Part shown: positions 1 through 11,995 of the stretch, piece by piece | Layout of the letters: each line of letters starts with the position of its first letter | Position numbering within the stretch: the first letter of the stretch is position 1 | DNA from: Jaltomata sinuosa | Lineage: Eukaryota > Streptophyta > Magnoliopsida > Solanales > Solanaceae | Assembly (NCBI GenBank): GCA_003996215.1 | Contig: QJPP01007247.1 | Location: 620,001-684,000, forward strand | Length of the DNA: 64,000 nucleotides | Reading direction: 5' to 3' | Made by a program: the position numbers and the translations under genes | Notes under the pieces: model-generated | The model's input: only the letters and a program-made list of their open reading frames with translations | Told to the model about the DNA's origin: nothing | The model's database searches: none

Positions 1-690
1 AAGAAAAATACCACAAGTAAGTCTCTAAGGTTCTACTTAACACCTCTATCTGACCATCGGTTTGGGGATGGTAAGCTGTGGATCTTTGAAGTTGTACCCT
101 TTGAAGAGTGAAGAATTCCTGCCAGAAAGAACTCATGAACACGGGATCTCTATCACTTGTCATAGGAACTGGCATACCATGCAACTTAAACACATTATCT
201 AAAAAGCATTGAGCAACAGATTGAGCAATGTAGGGGTGTTGCAAGCTAAGGAAGTGCCCATACTTTCTAATTCTATCTACAACAACCAAAATAACTTCTT
301 TCCCATTGGACTTAAGGAGGCCTTCAATAAAATCGAGGCATATATCAGTCCACACACCCTCAGGGACAGAAAGAGGTTGTAATAACCCAGGTGAGGCTGC
401 AACATCATACTTATTCCTTTGACAGATATCACACTTGTTAATAAAGTCTCTAGTGTCTTGAATAAGGCCTTTCCAATGGAACAGTGACTGTAATCTTCTG
501 ATGGTGGCATCCATACCTGAATTTCCTCCTTGAGATGTACTATGCCATAACTCTAAGATAGTTTTCCTCAGGGCTTGATCATTTCCCACTACTAGTCTTC
601 CCTTCCATCTTAACTGCTCATTGCACCAAGTATAGGACTTGAATGGCTTCACTTGTAGCTTAGCAATTATCTCCTGTAAAGCAGAATCAC
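1..690 (-). pseudogene. Element A integrase (partial, runs off left edge)
   Basis: Minus-strand translation shows a His-His-Cys-Cys zinc-binding stretch (the CxxC lies near 425-435) followed by the integrase core. The first catalytic Asp is in a DFIEG-like context near 320, the second in SDRDP near 155, and the Glu in a GQIE context near 45. Integrase inserts the cDNA copy into the genome. It follows RNase H in the usual gypsy order. The C-terminal region, where a chromodomain would be, is outside the window. Only broken reading frames are present. Confidence 0.8.
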
Positions 691-1481
691 TTATCCAAGT
701 AGCTTTAATCTGCTGGAACAATTCATCATTGGAAGTGAGTAAGAGATGGCTAGAATTTCTGCATCAGGTTTCCTAGATAAAGCTTCAACAACCTTGTTCT
801 CAGACCCTTTTTTATATTCGATGGAGAAGTCAAAAACCATTAACTTTGAAATTCCAGCAACCTGAAAATCTGTATGAATATGTTGGTCTAATAAATGTTT
901 TAAGGCCTTCTGATCAGTCTTGACCACAAAGTGCCTTCCCAGCAAGTAATGTGACCACTTGGTCACAGCAAAGATAAGTGCCAATAACTCTCTATCATAC
1001 ACAGACAAAGCTTGATGTCTAGGGGCTAAGGACTTGCTAATATAAGCAATTGGATGTCCTTTTTGCATCAACACTGCCCCAATACCCTTGCCACTTGCAT
1101 CAGTTTCAACCAAGAAGGGTGGAGAGTAGTTGGCATAGCCAACACAGAGGCAGAAACTAGTGCCTGCTTCAAGGTGTTAAAAGCTGCAGTAGACTCTTCT
1201 GTCCAAGAAAACCCCTCCTTCTTGAGCAGATCATGTAGAGGTCTACAAATAGAACCAAAACCTTGGATGAACCTTCTATAATATCCTGCTAAACCCAAAA
1301 ATCCTCTCAGTTGCTTAAGGTTGGCTGGTACAGGCCATTGTTGAATAGCCACAATTTTCTTTGGGTCAGTTGAGACCCCCTCAGCACTAATAAAATGATC
1401 CAAATACTCCATCTTGGCAACACCAAAAGCACATTTCGACATCTTAGCATACAATTGGAATTGTTTCATCAATTCAAACAC
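691..1481 (-). pseudogene. Element A reverse transcriptase thumb and RNase H
   Basis: One frame (1481-1068) carries the RT connection region, with the conserved LRGFLGLAGYYRRFI motif. A second frame (1113-691) carries RNase H, with ETDASGKGIGAVL and YDRELLALIFAV motifs. The change of frame near 1115-1140 is an indel. Together they form the C-terminal half of a gypsy RT-RNase H. A stop at 691-693 separates it from the integrase. Confidence 0.85.
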
Positions 1482-1508
1482 AACTTCCAGATGAACAAGA
1501 TGATCATC

Positions 1509-2068
1509 CTAACTCTTACTATAAATTAGGATATCATCAAAAAACACCAAGACTGACTTCCTTAGAAGAGGTTTAAACACAACATTCATGAGGCTTTGGA
1601 ATGATGATGGTGCATTAGTCAAGCCAAAAGGCATGACTAAAAATTCATAGTGACCTTCATAAGTTTTGAAAGTAGTTTTGTGAATATCATTCTCATCCAT
1701 TCTTAATTGGTGGTATCCTGCTCTCAGATCATTTTTATAAAACACTTCAGCACCTCCCAATTCATCTAATAGATCATCTATTATAGGGATTGGAAATTTG
1801 TCCTTGATGGTCATCTGGTTGAGGTCTCTATAATCAATGCAAAGCCTCCAAGTTCCATCCTTTTTCCCACCAGAACTACAGGGGAAGCATAAGGACTAGT
1901 ACTAGGTTGTATCATACCTTGATCCAACATCTCATGAATCAATTTCTCAATAATATCCTTTTTAACTCCAAGATATCTGTAGGGTCTTTTACTGACAGGG
2001 TTAGATGCTTTCTTTAGGGGAATTTTGTGATCAAATGATCCTCTATGTTGTGGTAGTTTAGTAGGCAT
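1509..2068 (-). pseudogene. Element A reverse transcriptase palm and fingers
   Basis: The frame 1814-1509 contains the palm domain with YHQLRM, MPFGLTNAPSSFQ and the catalytic FDDILIYS motif. The preceding fingers segment (2068-1811) is in a different frame and includes PYRY and a PSTSPYASPVVLV stretch. The frame change falls near 1850-1870, where the expected CIDYRDLN-type segment is split. A stop follows the YSKS end at 1509-1511. Confidence 0.88.
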
Positions 2069-2086
2069 CTGAAATATACAAGAGTA

Positions 2087-2904
2087 CTATTCTATCAGTT
2101 GTGACGGAAGTGATGAAATTACAGTACCTTGAGTAGCATGTATTGTATTACAGTGTCCTCCTTCTATTTTATCCAAAACCACAGACATCATGAAGAAATG
2201 CACATCTGGTCCCACAATCTTACTCAGTGATTTGGGCTTGCTGGTCTTGAGCTGAGTTCTAGCACCTCTAAGAACATGTTTCTTCCCTTGATACAAAAAT
2301 TCAACAGACCTATTTTTGAAATCAGACAAGATTCTGCCTAGAGTACTCAACCACTGCACCCCTAAGACAATATCCTCATTTCCTAGAGGCAATAGTAAGA
2401 AGTCTGAAGCAAAGATAGTCCCTTGCAACAACCATTGTAAATTCTTGCATACTGAACTAGTTTGCACCCTTCTACCATCAGCTACACTTATAGATTGCTC
2501 AATGATAGGTCTGGCCTTGCAACCTAAACTTTTAGCCACCTCTTGATCTATGAAATTATGGGTGCTTCCAGTATCAATCAACACTTGCAGGGGTTTCTTC
2601 TCATGATAACCTGTAACCCTTATAGTTTGATACCCTGTCACTCCAGTGAATGCCTGCAATGATATGGTGATGAATTCATCTGATTCAATTGCTAATTCTT
2701 GCATCCGTTCATCTTCATTTAATTTCACTGAATCCTCCTCCAACACTTCAACTAAATACAACTGTTTCTTAGATCTACAGTTATGTCCAAGTACATATTT
2801 CTCAGCATAGAAAAAACAAAGCCCTTTAGATCTTTTCTCATCCATTTCAGCTGTTGTCAATCGTCTACTAGAAGTATTATTGTTGAATCTATTAGGCTTA
2901 TTGG
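2087..2904 (-). pseudogene. Element A gag C-terminus (zinc-knuckle remnant) and aspartic protease
   Basis: After the A1 insertion point, gag resumes with a degenerate zinc-knuckle-like stretch (KGLCFFYAEKYVLGHNC), then a retropepsin domain with the catalytic LIDTGSTHNFID motif and the downstream DIVLGVQWL motif. Retropepsin cleaves the gag-pol precursor. The knuckle has lost its second cysteine (Tyr in its place). The upstream part of the same frame lies at 21733-22720, on the other side of A1. Confidence 0.85.
2900..2904. repeat. Target-site duplication of A1, left copy (ATTGG)
   Basis: ATTGG lies directly before the TG that starts A1 and recurs directly after its terminal CA at 21728-21732. 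The exact 5-bp match fixes both element ends. Confidence 0.93.
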
Positions 2905-5900
2905 TGTTTTCGAGAAAAAATGACTTTATTGAAAATCATTTCGAAAATCTCAAGTTAAAGTTTCAAAACGCTTTCAATTTAAAAGCAAGAGTCGCCACTT
3001 AATTAATTAAAGGAAAATTAAGAAAACCTTTAAAAAATTTCAAAATCTAAAACAGATAAAGATTTTAAAAATAAAGAGATTGAGGGTAAGAGGTTCCTAT
3101 TAATATCCCGAGAAGGTTTTAAAGGCACTCGGGATATCCGCTAACTTGCGGTTATCCGGACTTGTTTGAAAACAACTTATTTTGACTAACTTTTAAGAGA
3201 TCACGATGTTTTGAAAACATGAGAATTATTAACAAGATAGTTTGACTAAAGATAAATGCACTAAATTTAAAGTTGAAATTCGTAGCACCGCATTTGGGGA
3301 AAGACAGTGAATTTGCTTTTGAAGAAAATCACGCCTAAGTACTTGGAGCTAAGGGAAATATTTTCATGATGAAGAAATTAATCAAAAGGAAAATTAATTA
3401 ACTTAAGCAAAATATTGAAAACAAGAAAAGGTTCTTCTTTTGGGGATTTCAACTAAGTTAAATAGTTAGTGTAATTAATACAATAATAATCTCTAAAATA
3501 AAATAAATTAAAGAGTTTAAAGGGTAAGAGAGGGAATTAAGCTCTTTGGCTTAATCAAATTGGACTTTTAGTCCATCCAAAACCTGTCCTAAAATTCTAA
3601 GTATGGGCTTTAAGGCACATTTCCTTTGAATCCAGTCCAATTGGACTGCTATAGCTGCTGGATCCTATGGGTTTGACCCATTTTTTAGGCTGCTGCTGCA
3701 CTTGGTGGGCTTTAGGCTCATCTTTTATCAAACTTAGTCCATTTTGGACCGTTGTAGCTGCTGTCTGCTGTGGGTATGGGCTTTGGCCCATTTCCTTTAG
3801 TCCATTTTGGACTTATTACTGCTGTTGTGCTAGGCCCTTTGGCCTAATTTGTTCTTCAACCTGTCCGTCAATCTCCTTTGGGCCGACTCGATAATGGAAT
3901 GTTGGGCATCCAGGCCCAACGGAATACAAGGGAGTGGAGTCCATTTGGACTCAAGGTATTTCATGCACAAACAAAGTAAGGATTAGTATATGTCCAACCT
4001 TCAATCTCAATTTATACCTGAACAAATTTCATCGAATATATACCAAACATATATGACTCAATTATCGCTCATAATTTTCAAATTAAGAAAACAGTGGAAG
4101 TATTCCTCAGTATCCAACAGTTACTAAGACAAACTAATCTTTATGACATAATGGGCATGTTAAAATAGGAAATGACATGAAAGCAACAAATTAGGCTAAG
4201 TTAAATAATTATATCACGGAAGATCAAGACAAGGGATGATAAACTATAACAACTTATTGAATGAGATACCCAAATCATCCGTGAAATATATAGTGGGATA
4301 GGAGGAGGGGATGTAAACAAGTTAAAAGTGGATGACAAATCCCCAAATCAGAAATCAAAAGCAACACCAAGCATGAATGATTTTGTTACGTTCAACACAT
4401 ATTCGAGACTATTACTTTAACACATTTGGTTTTCGAAAATCACACCCAATCTTTGTCAATCCATACTTGAATTACAGAAATGATCATAGCAAAATTAAAC
4501 CTCTAGGAAGACACATAAAAGATGGAAAAAGATTTACGGATTTTTGACTCTACGAAGAACAAACATGAAACAAACAAACTACAATTTAATTTGAATCCAG
4601 CTTCAGCTACTGTTTACGAACAACATACTCAAATTTAAACAAAAGCCATTGAATATTCACAAGTAAGTCGTGCCTATCCTAGTCATTCAACCAGATTTGC
4701 ATTCTTAACAGATCGAAGAAGAAATCAAGCAGAACGTACAACATATTACGTAGAATCAATATCAAAGAATTCCCAAACTCAATGGAGAGTTATGCAAGTT
4801 CAAAGACAAAGAGAATTTAAAACATATTCATGCTTCATCAAATCCAACCATGACAAGGAGAAACATTCATGGGCAGTAGTGAGTCGATAGCTAAGGGAAC
4901 AAGTCATATTCAAAGCACGAGCATATCAATAACCAAAGAAAGATACATGTTTCTCAAATTCGAACTTGATCAAACACAGATAAGAAATCAGGGTATCAAA
5001 CATGGTGCGTAGAGGGAAAAGAAAAGGGGGAAGCACCAAACCAATTCGAACTAAACCATACAACCATAAGACACCTAGAACTTGAACGGATACACAATTG
5101 TCGAGAAAAAAGAACACAATTTTTTGCCAAATTCTTTCATGATAAAGAGCCTAAACAGTCAGCATAGTGGACTGCCTAAAACAGTGGAGAATAACCAAAT
5201 TTTAACAAAAACTCTAAGCATATCAGAGAGATAGAGCAGATAAGAGTAATATATAGATATCCGTAAAACAACAAGCAAATCAAAAATGAAATTTTTAGCT
5301 CTACAACAACTTCAATAAATAGATTTTAAAAGCGTTCATTCATGATTATTTAACACCACTTCATATAAATTAAATAAGACCAGCCCAAAACCAATTTCAG
5401 CCTAAAACCAGCATGGATATCTCTAAAAGCACAACTTTGTATTACACTAGATATAAAAGGAAAACAGAAAAAAAGCGTAAAGAAGAGATGGGGGTTTTAC
5501 CTTTTTTGGAGCAGCGTACTAGATCCACGAGCTTCATCGAAGAGTTTCACCACCACCGGAGTCAGCAACCACTTCGTCGGAGTTCGATTTTTAGTATGTT
5601 TATATCTAAAAGTTGACTCAGTTATGTAGGGTTAGAGAAGTGCTTCCCTAAAACCCTCAATTTTTCCCCAAGTCCGCTCCTCTCACACCTCAATCTTAGA
5701 GGGTTTATATAGGAGATTTTCAGGTGAAATGGGGGGGAAAACAGAGGGTATTTCTGGGAATTTGTATGGGGAAATTTCAAATTCTTCAGCTGGAATTCCT
5801 TGAAGGCAAAGGAATTGAGGCCACGTATTGTACTACTTAGTACGAATTCGAGCAATTTGTGGCTGATTCCTCGGATACGAACGTTGGATGAGGCCAGCTG

Positions 5901-6784
5901 TCCTCTTTCTAGAACCTTCTGGGTTCTTTACAACTTGATTTCGATGGAGAGTGGATGGCGTTTGGGAATTTTGACAGAGTTGAGGCGTCGTTTTGCTGGA
6001 TTTGGATGGAGAAACGTTTGTTAGGGTTTGTTGTTGTTATCGTCTGTAACGACGAAAAGAGAGAGAGGGGAGAATGGTGTGTTTGGTTTTGTTGTGTAAG
6101 TGAGAGAGGAGAGAAAAAGAGTATAAGGGGTGAGTGTTGGGCTTGGGCCAGCCGGGCCAGGCGGATAAACAAAGGGAAAGGGGGAATGGGCTGGCGGGTC
6201 GGTGGAAATGTTTGGCCCAAATGATGGCTGATATAAGGAGGTGAGGGTGTTATAAGGTGAGTTTAAGTAATGGCCACATTTGCAAAAATGTGGTCATTTT
6301 AAGTTAAGGAAATAGTCAAATTGAGAGTAATTAGGTAAAATTCCGGCTAGGATTTAAATGTTTTAAAGAGTTTAGGCTAGAATAGGAATAGAGACGAATT
6401 AATTAAAATTAATTCTTGAGCTTAATTAATTTGAAAAATTTGAAATAATTGTTATGTTTAGCACATACTTACCTAATTTAAAATTATGAAATTAATTTAT
6501 TCAATTAATCTCTCGTTTGAATTAACTTGAAGGAAAATCAAACATTTAATCTTTTAAAAGGATTTTCTTATGAAATTAAACTCTAAAATAGTTCTTTAAG
6601 TAAAATTATATAAATTTCACGTAATTAAACATGAAAGATATAAATTATTACTCAGAACTATTATAAAGCTTATTTGGAAAACGTTTTATCCCTTTTTACA
6701 AAATAATTATTTCAAAAATTGTTTAAAATTCAAAATGGCTCAAGATTAAATCGTAATATGGCGGGTAAAAATTTGGTGTCAACA
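2905..6784 (-). repeat. A1 3' LTR
   Basis: This matches 17861-21727 almost base for base, with scattered substitutions and small indels (3880 against 3867 bp). On the minus strand it starts TGTTGACACC and ends in ACA. A TATATAAA promoter box reads on the minus strand at 5704-5711, followed in that direction by the R-U5 part. Short open frames inside it (for example 3597-3791, 3667-3894, 5909-6220) recur in the other LTR and show no protein features. The segment 3540-3960 holds repeated short blocks (variants of GGGCTTTGGCCCAT and AGTCCATTTTGGAC). Confidence 0.92.
5704..5711 (-). promoter_or_regulatory. TATA box in A1 3' LTR
   Basis: TATATAAA on the minus strand, with an equivalent at 20666-20673 in the other LTR. 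It lies about 1.07 kb inside the LTR from its U3 end, a reasonable place for the element promoter. Transcription was not tested. Confidence 0.5.
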
Positions 6785-6802
6785 ACTGCCCCTCCCTTTG
6801 GG
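6785..6802 (-). other. A1 polypurine tract
   Basis: The minus strand reads AAAGGGAGGGGCAGT immediately before the 3' LTR. A purine run here is the usual plus-strand primer of LTR elements and confirms minus orientation. Confidence 0.8.
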
Positions 6803-7994
6803 TAGGGTGAGTGTAATGAACCCTGGGCAAAGGGAATTGACGTTCCCAATTTTATCCGACCACATATTCATCTTCAGAAAGCAGTTGGTTCTAGCACGAA
6901 TTTCAACGAATCATGGCCGAACTCTGGTTGAGTTTCCTACATATCTCAGGCTATATGAGAATTTAGGCCACTTGTAGTTCAAGATGCTTGATTTTACGCA
7001 TGATTTTGAAAGAATTCCAAACTATCCCGATTTCAGAGTATGGAGAGACTGGAAAAGCTGAGAAGTAAGATGATTGGGGGGGAGTTAGGAATGAAGCCGA
7101 GTTTTCAACAACAGAGCCCGCCTACATATCCCAAGACTTAGGAATCAGGCTGCTTGTAGTTCGACTCAATCGGCGGAAAAGGTAATCTTTATGTTAAGAC
7201 AACCTTTGGCTCGGGATGAGTGACAAATAAGTTGAGCTATAGAAAAGAGGCTTGTAACCTCTCAATTATGAATGTGGCGCACTTCACACCCATAAATAAG
7301 ATTTTACCTGGACATAATTTCCAAAGCTCGAGGTGTATCATCACCCGGATTTGAAAAGAAGGAATATTGCGTCCAGCGTGAGTTTAGAAAATGCCCTGGA
7401 TGCGAAACTAAGACCCAAAGATAGGAAATACCCACATGCCTTTTGACAGGGGTGTGGTTTGATAGCAGTGGTAGTCGTTCCTCAGCTCACGTCCAAAGAG
7501 TTTGGTATTCCTCTCCAGACTATGTCCTAGTTCGCTGCCAAGAAAAAGTTCCATGTTGTGATGCGTCCTTTTTGGTGTAGTCCGCACCTGTGGTTTTGCT
7601 TTGAGAATTTCATCCTTCTCGGATGCTCTCGACAACATCTCAAAACAAAATTGTTAGTAGTAACATAATTCCACTTGGAGAGGTAATTTTTTGGCCATAC
7701 CTCATCCTTGAGTTATGTCCGAATCTTAGGTTATGACATCTTTTTGATGTGCTTTGTACCTGTTGTTCTGATTTGAGATTTTCATCCTCTCGGATGTCCT
7801 CGGTAATATTTGAAACAAAACAAGATGGTTAGTAGTAAAGTAATTCAATAGAGAAAGATAGCTTCGTACCTCGTTTTCCCCTTTGTCGCTTTTGAAGCAG
7901 ATGTCGTCTTTTCCCGTCTCTGTCTTAGGAAATAGCAATTTCCATGATGATTAAATATGTTAGCCTTCTTGGCTATCGGATTGGATTGCCTGAT
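6803..7994 (-). other. A1 3' untranslated region, part 1
   Basis: No coding domain is visible. Two copies of a CCTACATATC motif (near 6940 and 7122), each followed by a GTAGTTC block, are distant relatives of the 103-bp half-repeats at 13500-14185. A diverged pair of about 200-bp blocks (7560-7700 and 7730-7870) shares 'cacctgt', 'catcctctcggatg' and 'ggttagtagtaa' segments. Confidence 0.6.
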
Positions 7995-8130
7995 GCGCAT
8001 TCCCGTTGTTGCGACTTAAACACTTTGCGCATTCTCGTTGCTGCAGCTTAGAAGTGTTAGATTTGCGCATTCCCGTTGTTGCGACTTAAACACTTTGCGC
8101 ATTCCCGTTGTTGCGACTTATAAGTGTTGA
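7995..8130. repeat. Short tandem repeat in A1 3' UTR (32/38-bp units)
   Basis: Four copies of a unit starting GCGCATTC begin at 7995, 8027, 8065 and 8097 (spacing 32, 38, 32). The alternating spacing implies a 70-bp higher-order unit of two half-repeats. Confidence 0.8.
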
Positions 8131-8295
8131 TAATCTGACTGTAACGAGGTGGTTGAATGTGGTGATCTTTGAATATGATGACTTTCGTAGTCGTTGTGAT
8201 GGTGACGGTCCTCTTGACCATTTGTGGCATTCTCTTGAATGTGATAGCCTTCTTGGCTATTGGTAGCGGTCTTTTGCATATGCCTTTGGGGGTGA

Positions 8296-8900
8296 ATCTT
8301 GTGCATCATCCGTATCGATACGACTAACAGATATTCTCTGTATTGTTGGGCTTTGGGTAATCTAGCACATCATCCGACTTTGGACAGAGGCGACTTACAG
8401 ATGCCTTTAACTTGTCAATTTTGAGTAATCTTGCACATCATCCGACTTTGGATAGAGGCGGCTTACAGATGTCCTTCGAATTGCCAGTTTTTTGGGTAAT
8501 CCTACACTTTTATCCGATCTTGGATGTGATGCGACTTACAGATTTCCCTTGAATTGCTAGCCTTTGGGTAGTCCTGCATAATATCAACGTGGATATGCCG
8601 CGGCTTATAGACAACCCTTGGACTATCAATTTTTGATAGTCTTTCACTTTATCCAATTTAAGATAATGTTGCGACTTACGCATTACCCTTAAACTTTCAA
8701 TCTTTTAGGTGATCTTGCACACTATCCGGTTTCATATATCACTGCGTCTTACATATAACTCTTAGTTCGTCAAATTTTGGGCAATCTTACACACTATCCG
8801 GTTTCAGACATCGCTGTGCCTTACAAACAACCTTTGGCCTTCCAATTTGAGAAATTCAGTTTATCATCCGATTTGAATGGCGTCTTACAGACATCCCTCA
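8296..8900. repeat. Degenerate tandem array in A1 3' UTR (about 68-72-bp units)
   Basis: At least eight diverged units share 'cttgcacatcatccg', 'gcgacttacagat' and 'tttgggtaat' blocks. The best-matched pair is 68 bp apart (8361 and 8429). It is unrelated in sequence to the neighbouring arrays. No open frame or RNA fold was recognised. Confidence 0.75.
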
Positions 8901-8943
8901 GACTATATGCTTTTGACCTTGATGGCAAGTGTTTTTGATCATC

Positions 8944-8948
8944 GGGAG
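8944..8948. repeat. Target-site duplication of A2, left copy (GGGAG)
   Basis: GGGAG directly precedes the solo LTR and recurs at 11149-11153 directly after it. Confidence 0.92.
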
Positions 8949-11148
8949 TGTCACGCCCCAAGGTTACCCCCTAGACGTAACACGGGACTCGGGACCACAA
9001 GGATCCCAAGCTAACCCTTGGTCATAGCATTCTCAAGCATAACAAAAGATAAGCGGAAGTATAATACGGAAACCTAATAAGGAAACATCAATAAGGGTCT
9101 AAGGGCCACATAACATACAATATCAAAAAGGGGAACTCGAATACAAACTATGTCTGAAAGCCTCTAGTCATAACATAAGAGTTGCTAGGACAAGACCCTA
9201 GCTAACTCGGAGTATAAAAGTAAAGCTAACATAAGGAAAAGCATAACTAGTCCTCAAACCATGAGGACTCACCATAGCTGACTAAGGAAGTGGCCTGAGA
9301 CTCTAGCCACGAAGCTGAGAAGGGGTACCTGAGTCTGCATCATAAAAGGATGCAGCGCAATATGCGTTAGTACTATGGAATGTACTAAGTATGTGAGCAA
9401 TGCATAAGTAAGGAAAACATGCTTAAAAAGGGTACTTAACCATAATTCATACGTAGTAAAGTATCATGAAAAGATATCAACATGAAAAGCTAAGTCATAA
9501 GGCAAAAGCCAACTTCAAGATGATGTTTCATAAGGAAGTTCATAAAGCTTAGAAAACTTGAAAACATAACCTACGAGAGTTTCTTATAACCGACATGAGA
9601 CCACGTGAGCTACATGGAATCTAACTGTATAACTCCAGTTAGCAAAGCTGACTTTGAACCCTGCCAAGGAACAAGTCACCATATCCAACTATATAACCCT
9701 AGTTGGCAAAGCTGTCCTATGCCTCGCTAAGGCAAGGACACCATACATAAAGACGTGGATCCACTTTCATAAGCCTTTAAGGCACATATCATATCATATC
9801 ATGACCTACGCTGGCAACGTAGTTTATGGGACTAAGGGTACTCTCACACCATTCTCTCGGTGATAAATACTACTCCCAAAACATGCACGTGTAGCTCATA
9901 ATCATAAAGGCATACTCTCATGCCAAATCTAATTCATAAGGGCATACTCTCATGCCAAATCTTATACATAAAGCATGAAAATACATCGGGTATCATGCAA
10001 CTTTCATATCATAGTTCATAAGCTTAGCATAGCCATAATTCAAAAACATGCTTTTCTTTCTAAATTTATACTTGAAGAATTAGGCATGCAATTTCATAAA
10101 TACATAAAGGCCATGATATCTAATCATGCCAAGTTTCTCTTGAAAACATGCAATTTCATAGTTTCATGCTATAAATCAACTTTCATGCTTGGGCTTTTAA
10201 AACCAATAAGAGAATCATACTTAAATCATGAGTAATCAAGAAGAAACCATGAATTTAAACATAGAAATTGATTTTATAAACTTTCCCCAATTTTTTGATC
10301 AAAACCCTAATTCATATCTTCATAATTCAAAATAAGAATTGGGGAATTTGGGCACAAGGGTGAAAGGAACCCATTGTTAGAAACCCATATACTTTGGTGG
10401 AAGACTACCCACTTGATTGGAAAAGAATTAGGAGACTTGACTTGGAGCTTGGAGACTTGAGCTTGAGAGCAGTTTTCCTCTTTGAGTGAAGAATGATGAA
10501 CTTAAGAGGGACTTAGGGTAATATGGGTGAAAAACCTTCTAAAAGTAGTCAAAACGACTTCACTTAATACATAATAGGGTGGAAAATGACCAAAATACCC
10601 CTAGGAATTAATTGGGAAAAAGCTGGAAATGGGTCAACTTCCAGTGACCACGACTCAGTCTACGAGTTATGGTTTGGATGACGGTTCATCGTCTGGAGTC
10701 ATAGAACTCAGGCTGAAATTTCAAGTTGCAGCTTCACTTCTATGGGTCAACCGGACGGACCCATAGAAGTAATGACGAGTCATCATTTGAAGTCATCATT
10801 CACTGGAGGGTCAGTTGACTACAGTCAAATCACGAGTCAATCCACGATTCGTCATTCAAACGACGAGTCGTGGACTTGACTCGTAATCTCTGGAAGGGAC
10901 TGGGGAAATTAACAATCCTCTGATCCCTTTCCACGAGTCAACAGGATGGACCCGTCGTTCAAAAGACGAGTCATTATTTGACTCGTGGTTCTCAGACCTG
11001 AGAGTAGAGTCACAGAAGACATTCCACGAGTGCCTTCCACGAGTCATGGTTCAAACCACGATCCGTGGTTGGGCTCGTGAAACCTGGAATATGAGAAATT
11101 TCTGGGGTTTTTAACTTGAACAGCTGAATACGTGTACGGGGTGTTACA
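8949..11148 (-). mobile_element. A2: solo LTR of the B2 (Tekay-like) family
   Basis: It begins TGTCACGCCCC, ends GTGTTACA and is flanked by GGGAG on both sides. It matches the B2 LTR at 35285-37488 along its length (2200 against 2204 bp), including the 'taccccctagacgtaacac' start and the GACGG/CCGTC-rich final 500 bp. No internal region is present, so an earlier full element was removed by LTR-LTR recombination. The strand follows the match to B2. Open frames within it (9654-9863, 9975-10235, 10856-11047) are LTR sequence. Confidence 0.92.
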
Positions 11149-11219
11149 GGGAGTGACAAGGCCTTTGCCACACAATCAAATATAGTTGCATCTTCTAGCG
11201 ATCGACACTTTCGAATAAG

Positions 11220-11660
11220 AGTGCATAAATATCCTCAATGTCAGACTCCTCCATCTTACGCGATATCGGATATAAATATGCTAAATGCCAGATTTGGCAT
11301 AATAAAGGAGCAAATATACCCTCAACGTCATACTCCTCCGTCTTATGCGATATCGGATATAAATATGTTGAATGCCAGACTTGGCATAATAAGTAATAAT
11401 AATATCCTCAACGTTAGACTCCTCCATCTTACGCGATATCGGATATAAGTATTCTGAATGCCAGATTTGGCATAATAAACGAGCAAATATACCCTCAACG
11501 TTAGACTCCACCATCTCACGCGATCTCAGATATAAGCATGATGAGTGCCAGACTTGGCATAATGAATGATGATAATGATAATGATGATAATGATATCCTC
11601 AACGTTAGACTCCACCGTCTCATGCGATCTCGGATATAAGCATGCTGAGGGTCGATCCTG
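11220..11660. repeat. Tandem array in A1 3' UTR (about 87-bp unit, five copies)
   Basis: CCTCAACGTTAGACTCC-type starts lie at 11233, 11320, 11406, 11493 and 11597 (spacing 87, 86, 87, 104). Each unit also has a GCGATATCGGATATAA-like block and a 'gccagacttggcataat' block. The longer fourth unit carries a simple GATAATGAT insertion (11570-11595). Confidence 0.88.
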
Positions 11661-11784
11661 TGCAGCAAGTGTGACTTAGGGACGCCTATGGATGTCATCC
11701 TCTTTGAAACCGGCCGGTAGAGGGACATAATACTCACAGCGAATGTATCTGCGGTATTGATGACGATGATGGTCCTCTTGACGT

Positions 11785-11995
11785 GGTCCTCTCGACATGC
11801 AAATATGACATGGACCTCATGGCATGGTCCTCGCGACATGTAAATGCAATGGCCCTCGTGGCATGGTCCCCGTGACCTGCAAATATGATGGCCCTCGTGG
11901 CATGGTCCTCGCGATATGCAAATGCAATGGCCCTCGTGGCATGGTCCTCGCGACATGCAAATATGATGTGTTCCTCTTGACATGGTTCCTGCGAT
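11785..11995. repeat. 39-bp tandem array in A1 3' UTR, five copies
   Basis: GGTCCTC/GGTCCCC starts lie at 11785, 11826, 11865, 11904 and 11943; the last four steps are 41, 39, 39, 39. The unit holds 'gacatgcaaat' and 'ggccctcgtggcat'. Because 39 is divisible by three, several long minus-strand frames with a 13-residue period cross it (for example 11516-12151). They look like a by-product of the period, not genes. Confidence 0.85.

Noticed and set aside
5909..6220. Overlapping frames on both strands in A1 LTRs (also near 20967-21185)
   Set aside because: Repeat in both LTRs, low complexity, no domain; they overlap the predicted LTR promoter/leader.
7995..8900. Possible CRISPR-like repeat arrays
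   Set aside because: Repeats are contiguous and diverged without unique spacers, in a plant retrotransposon 3' UTR.
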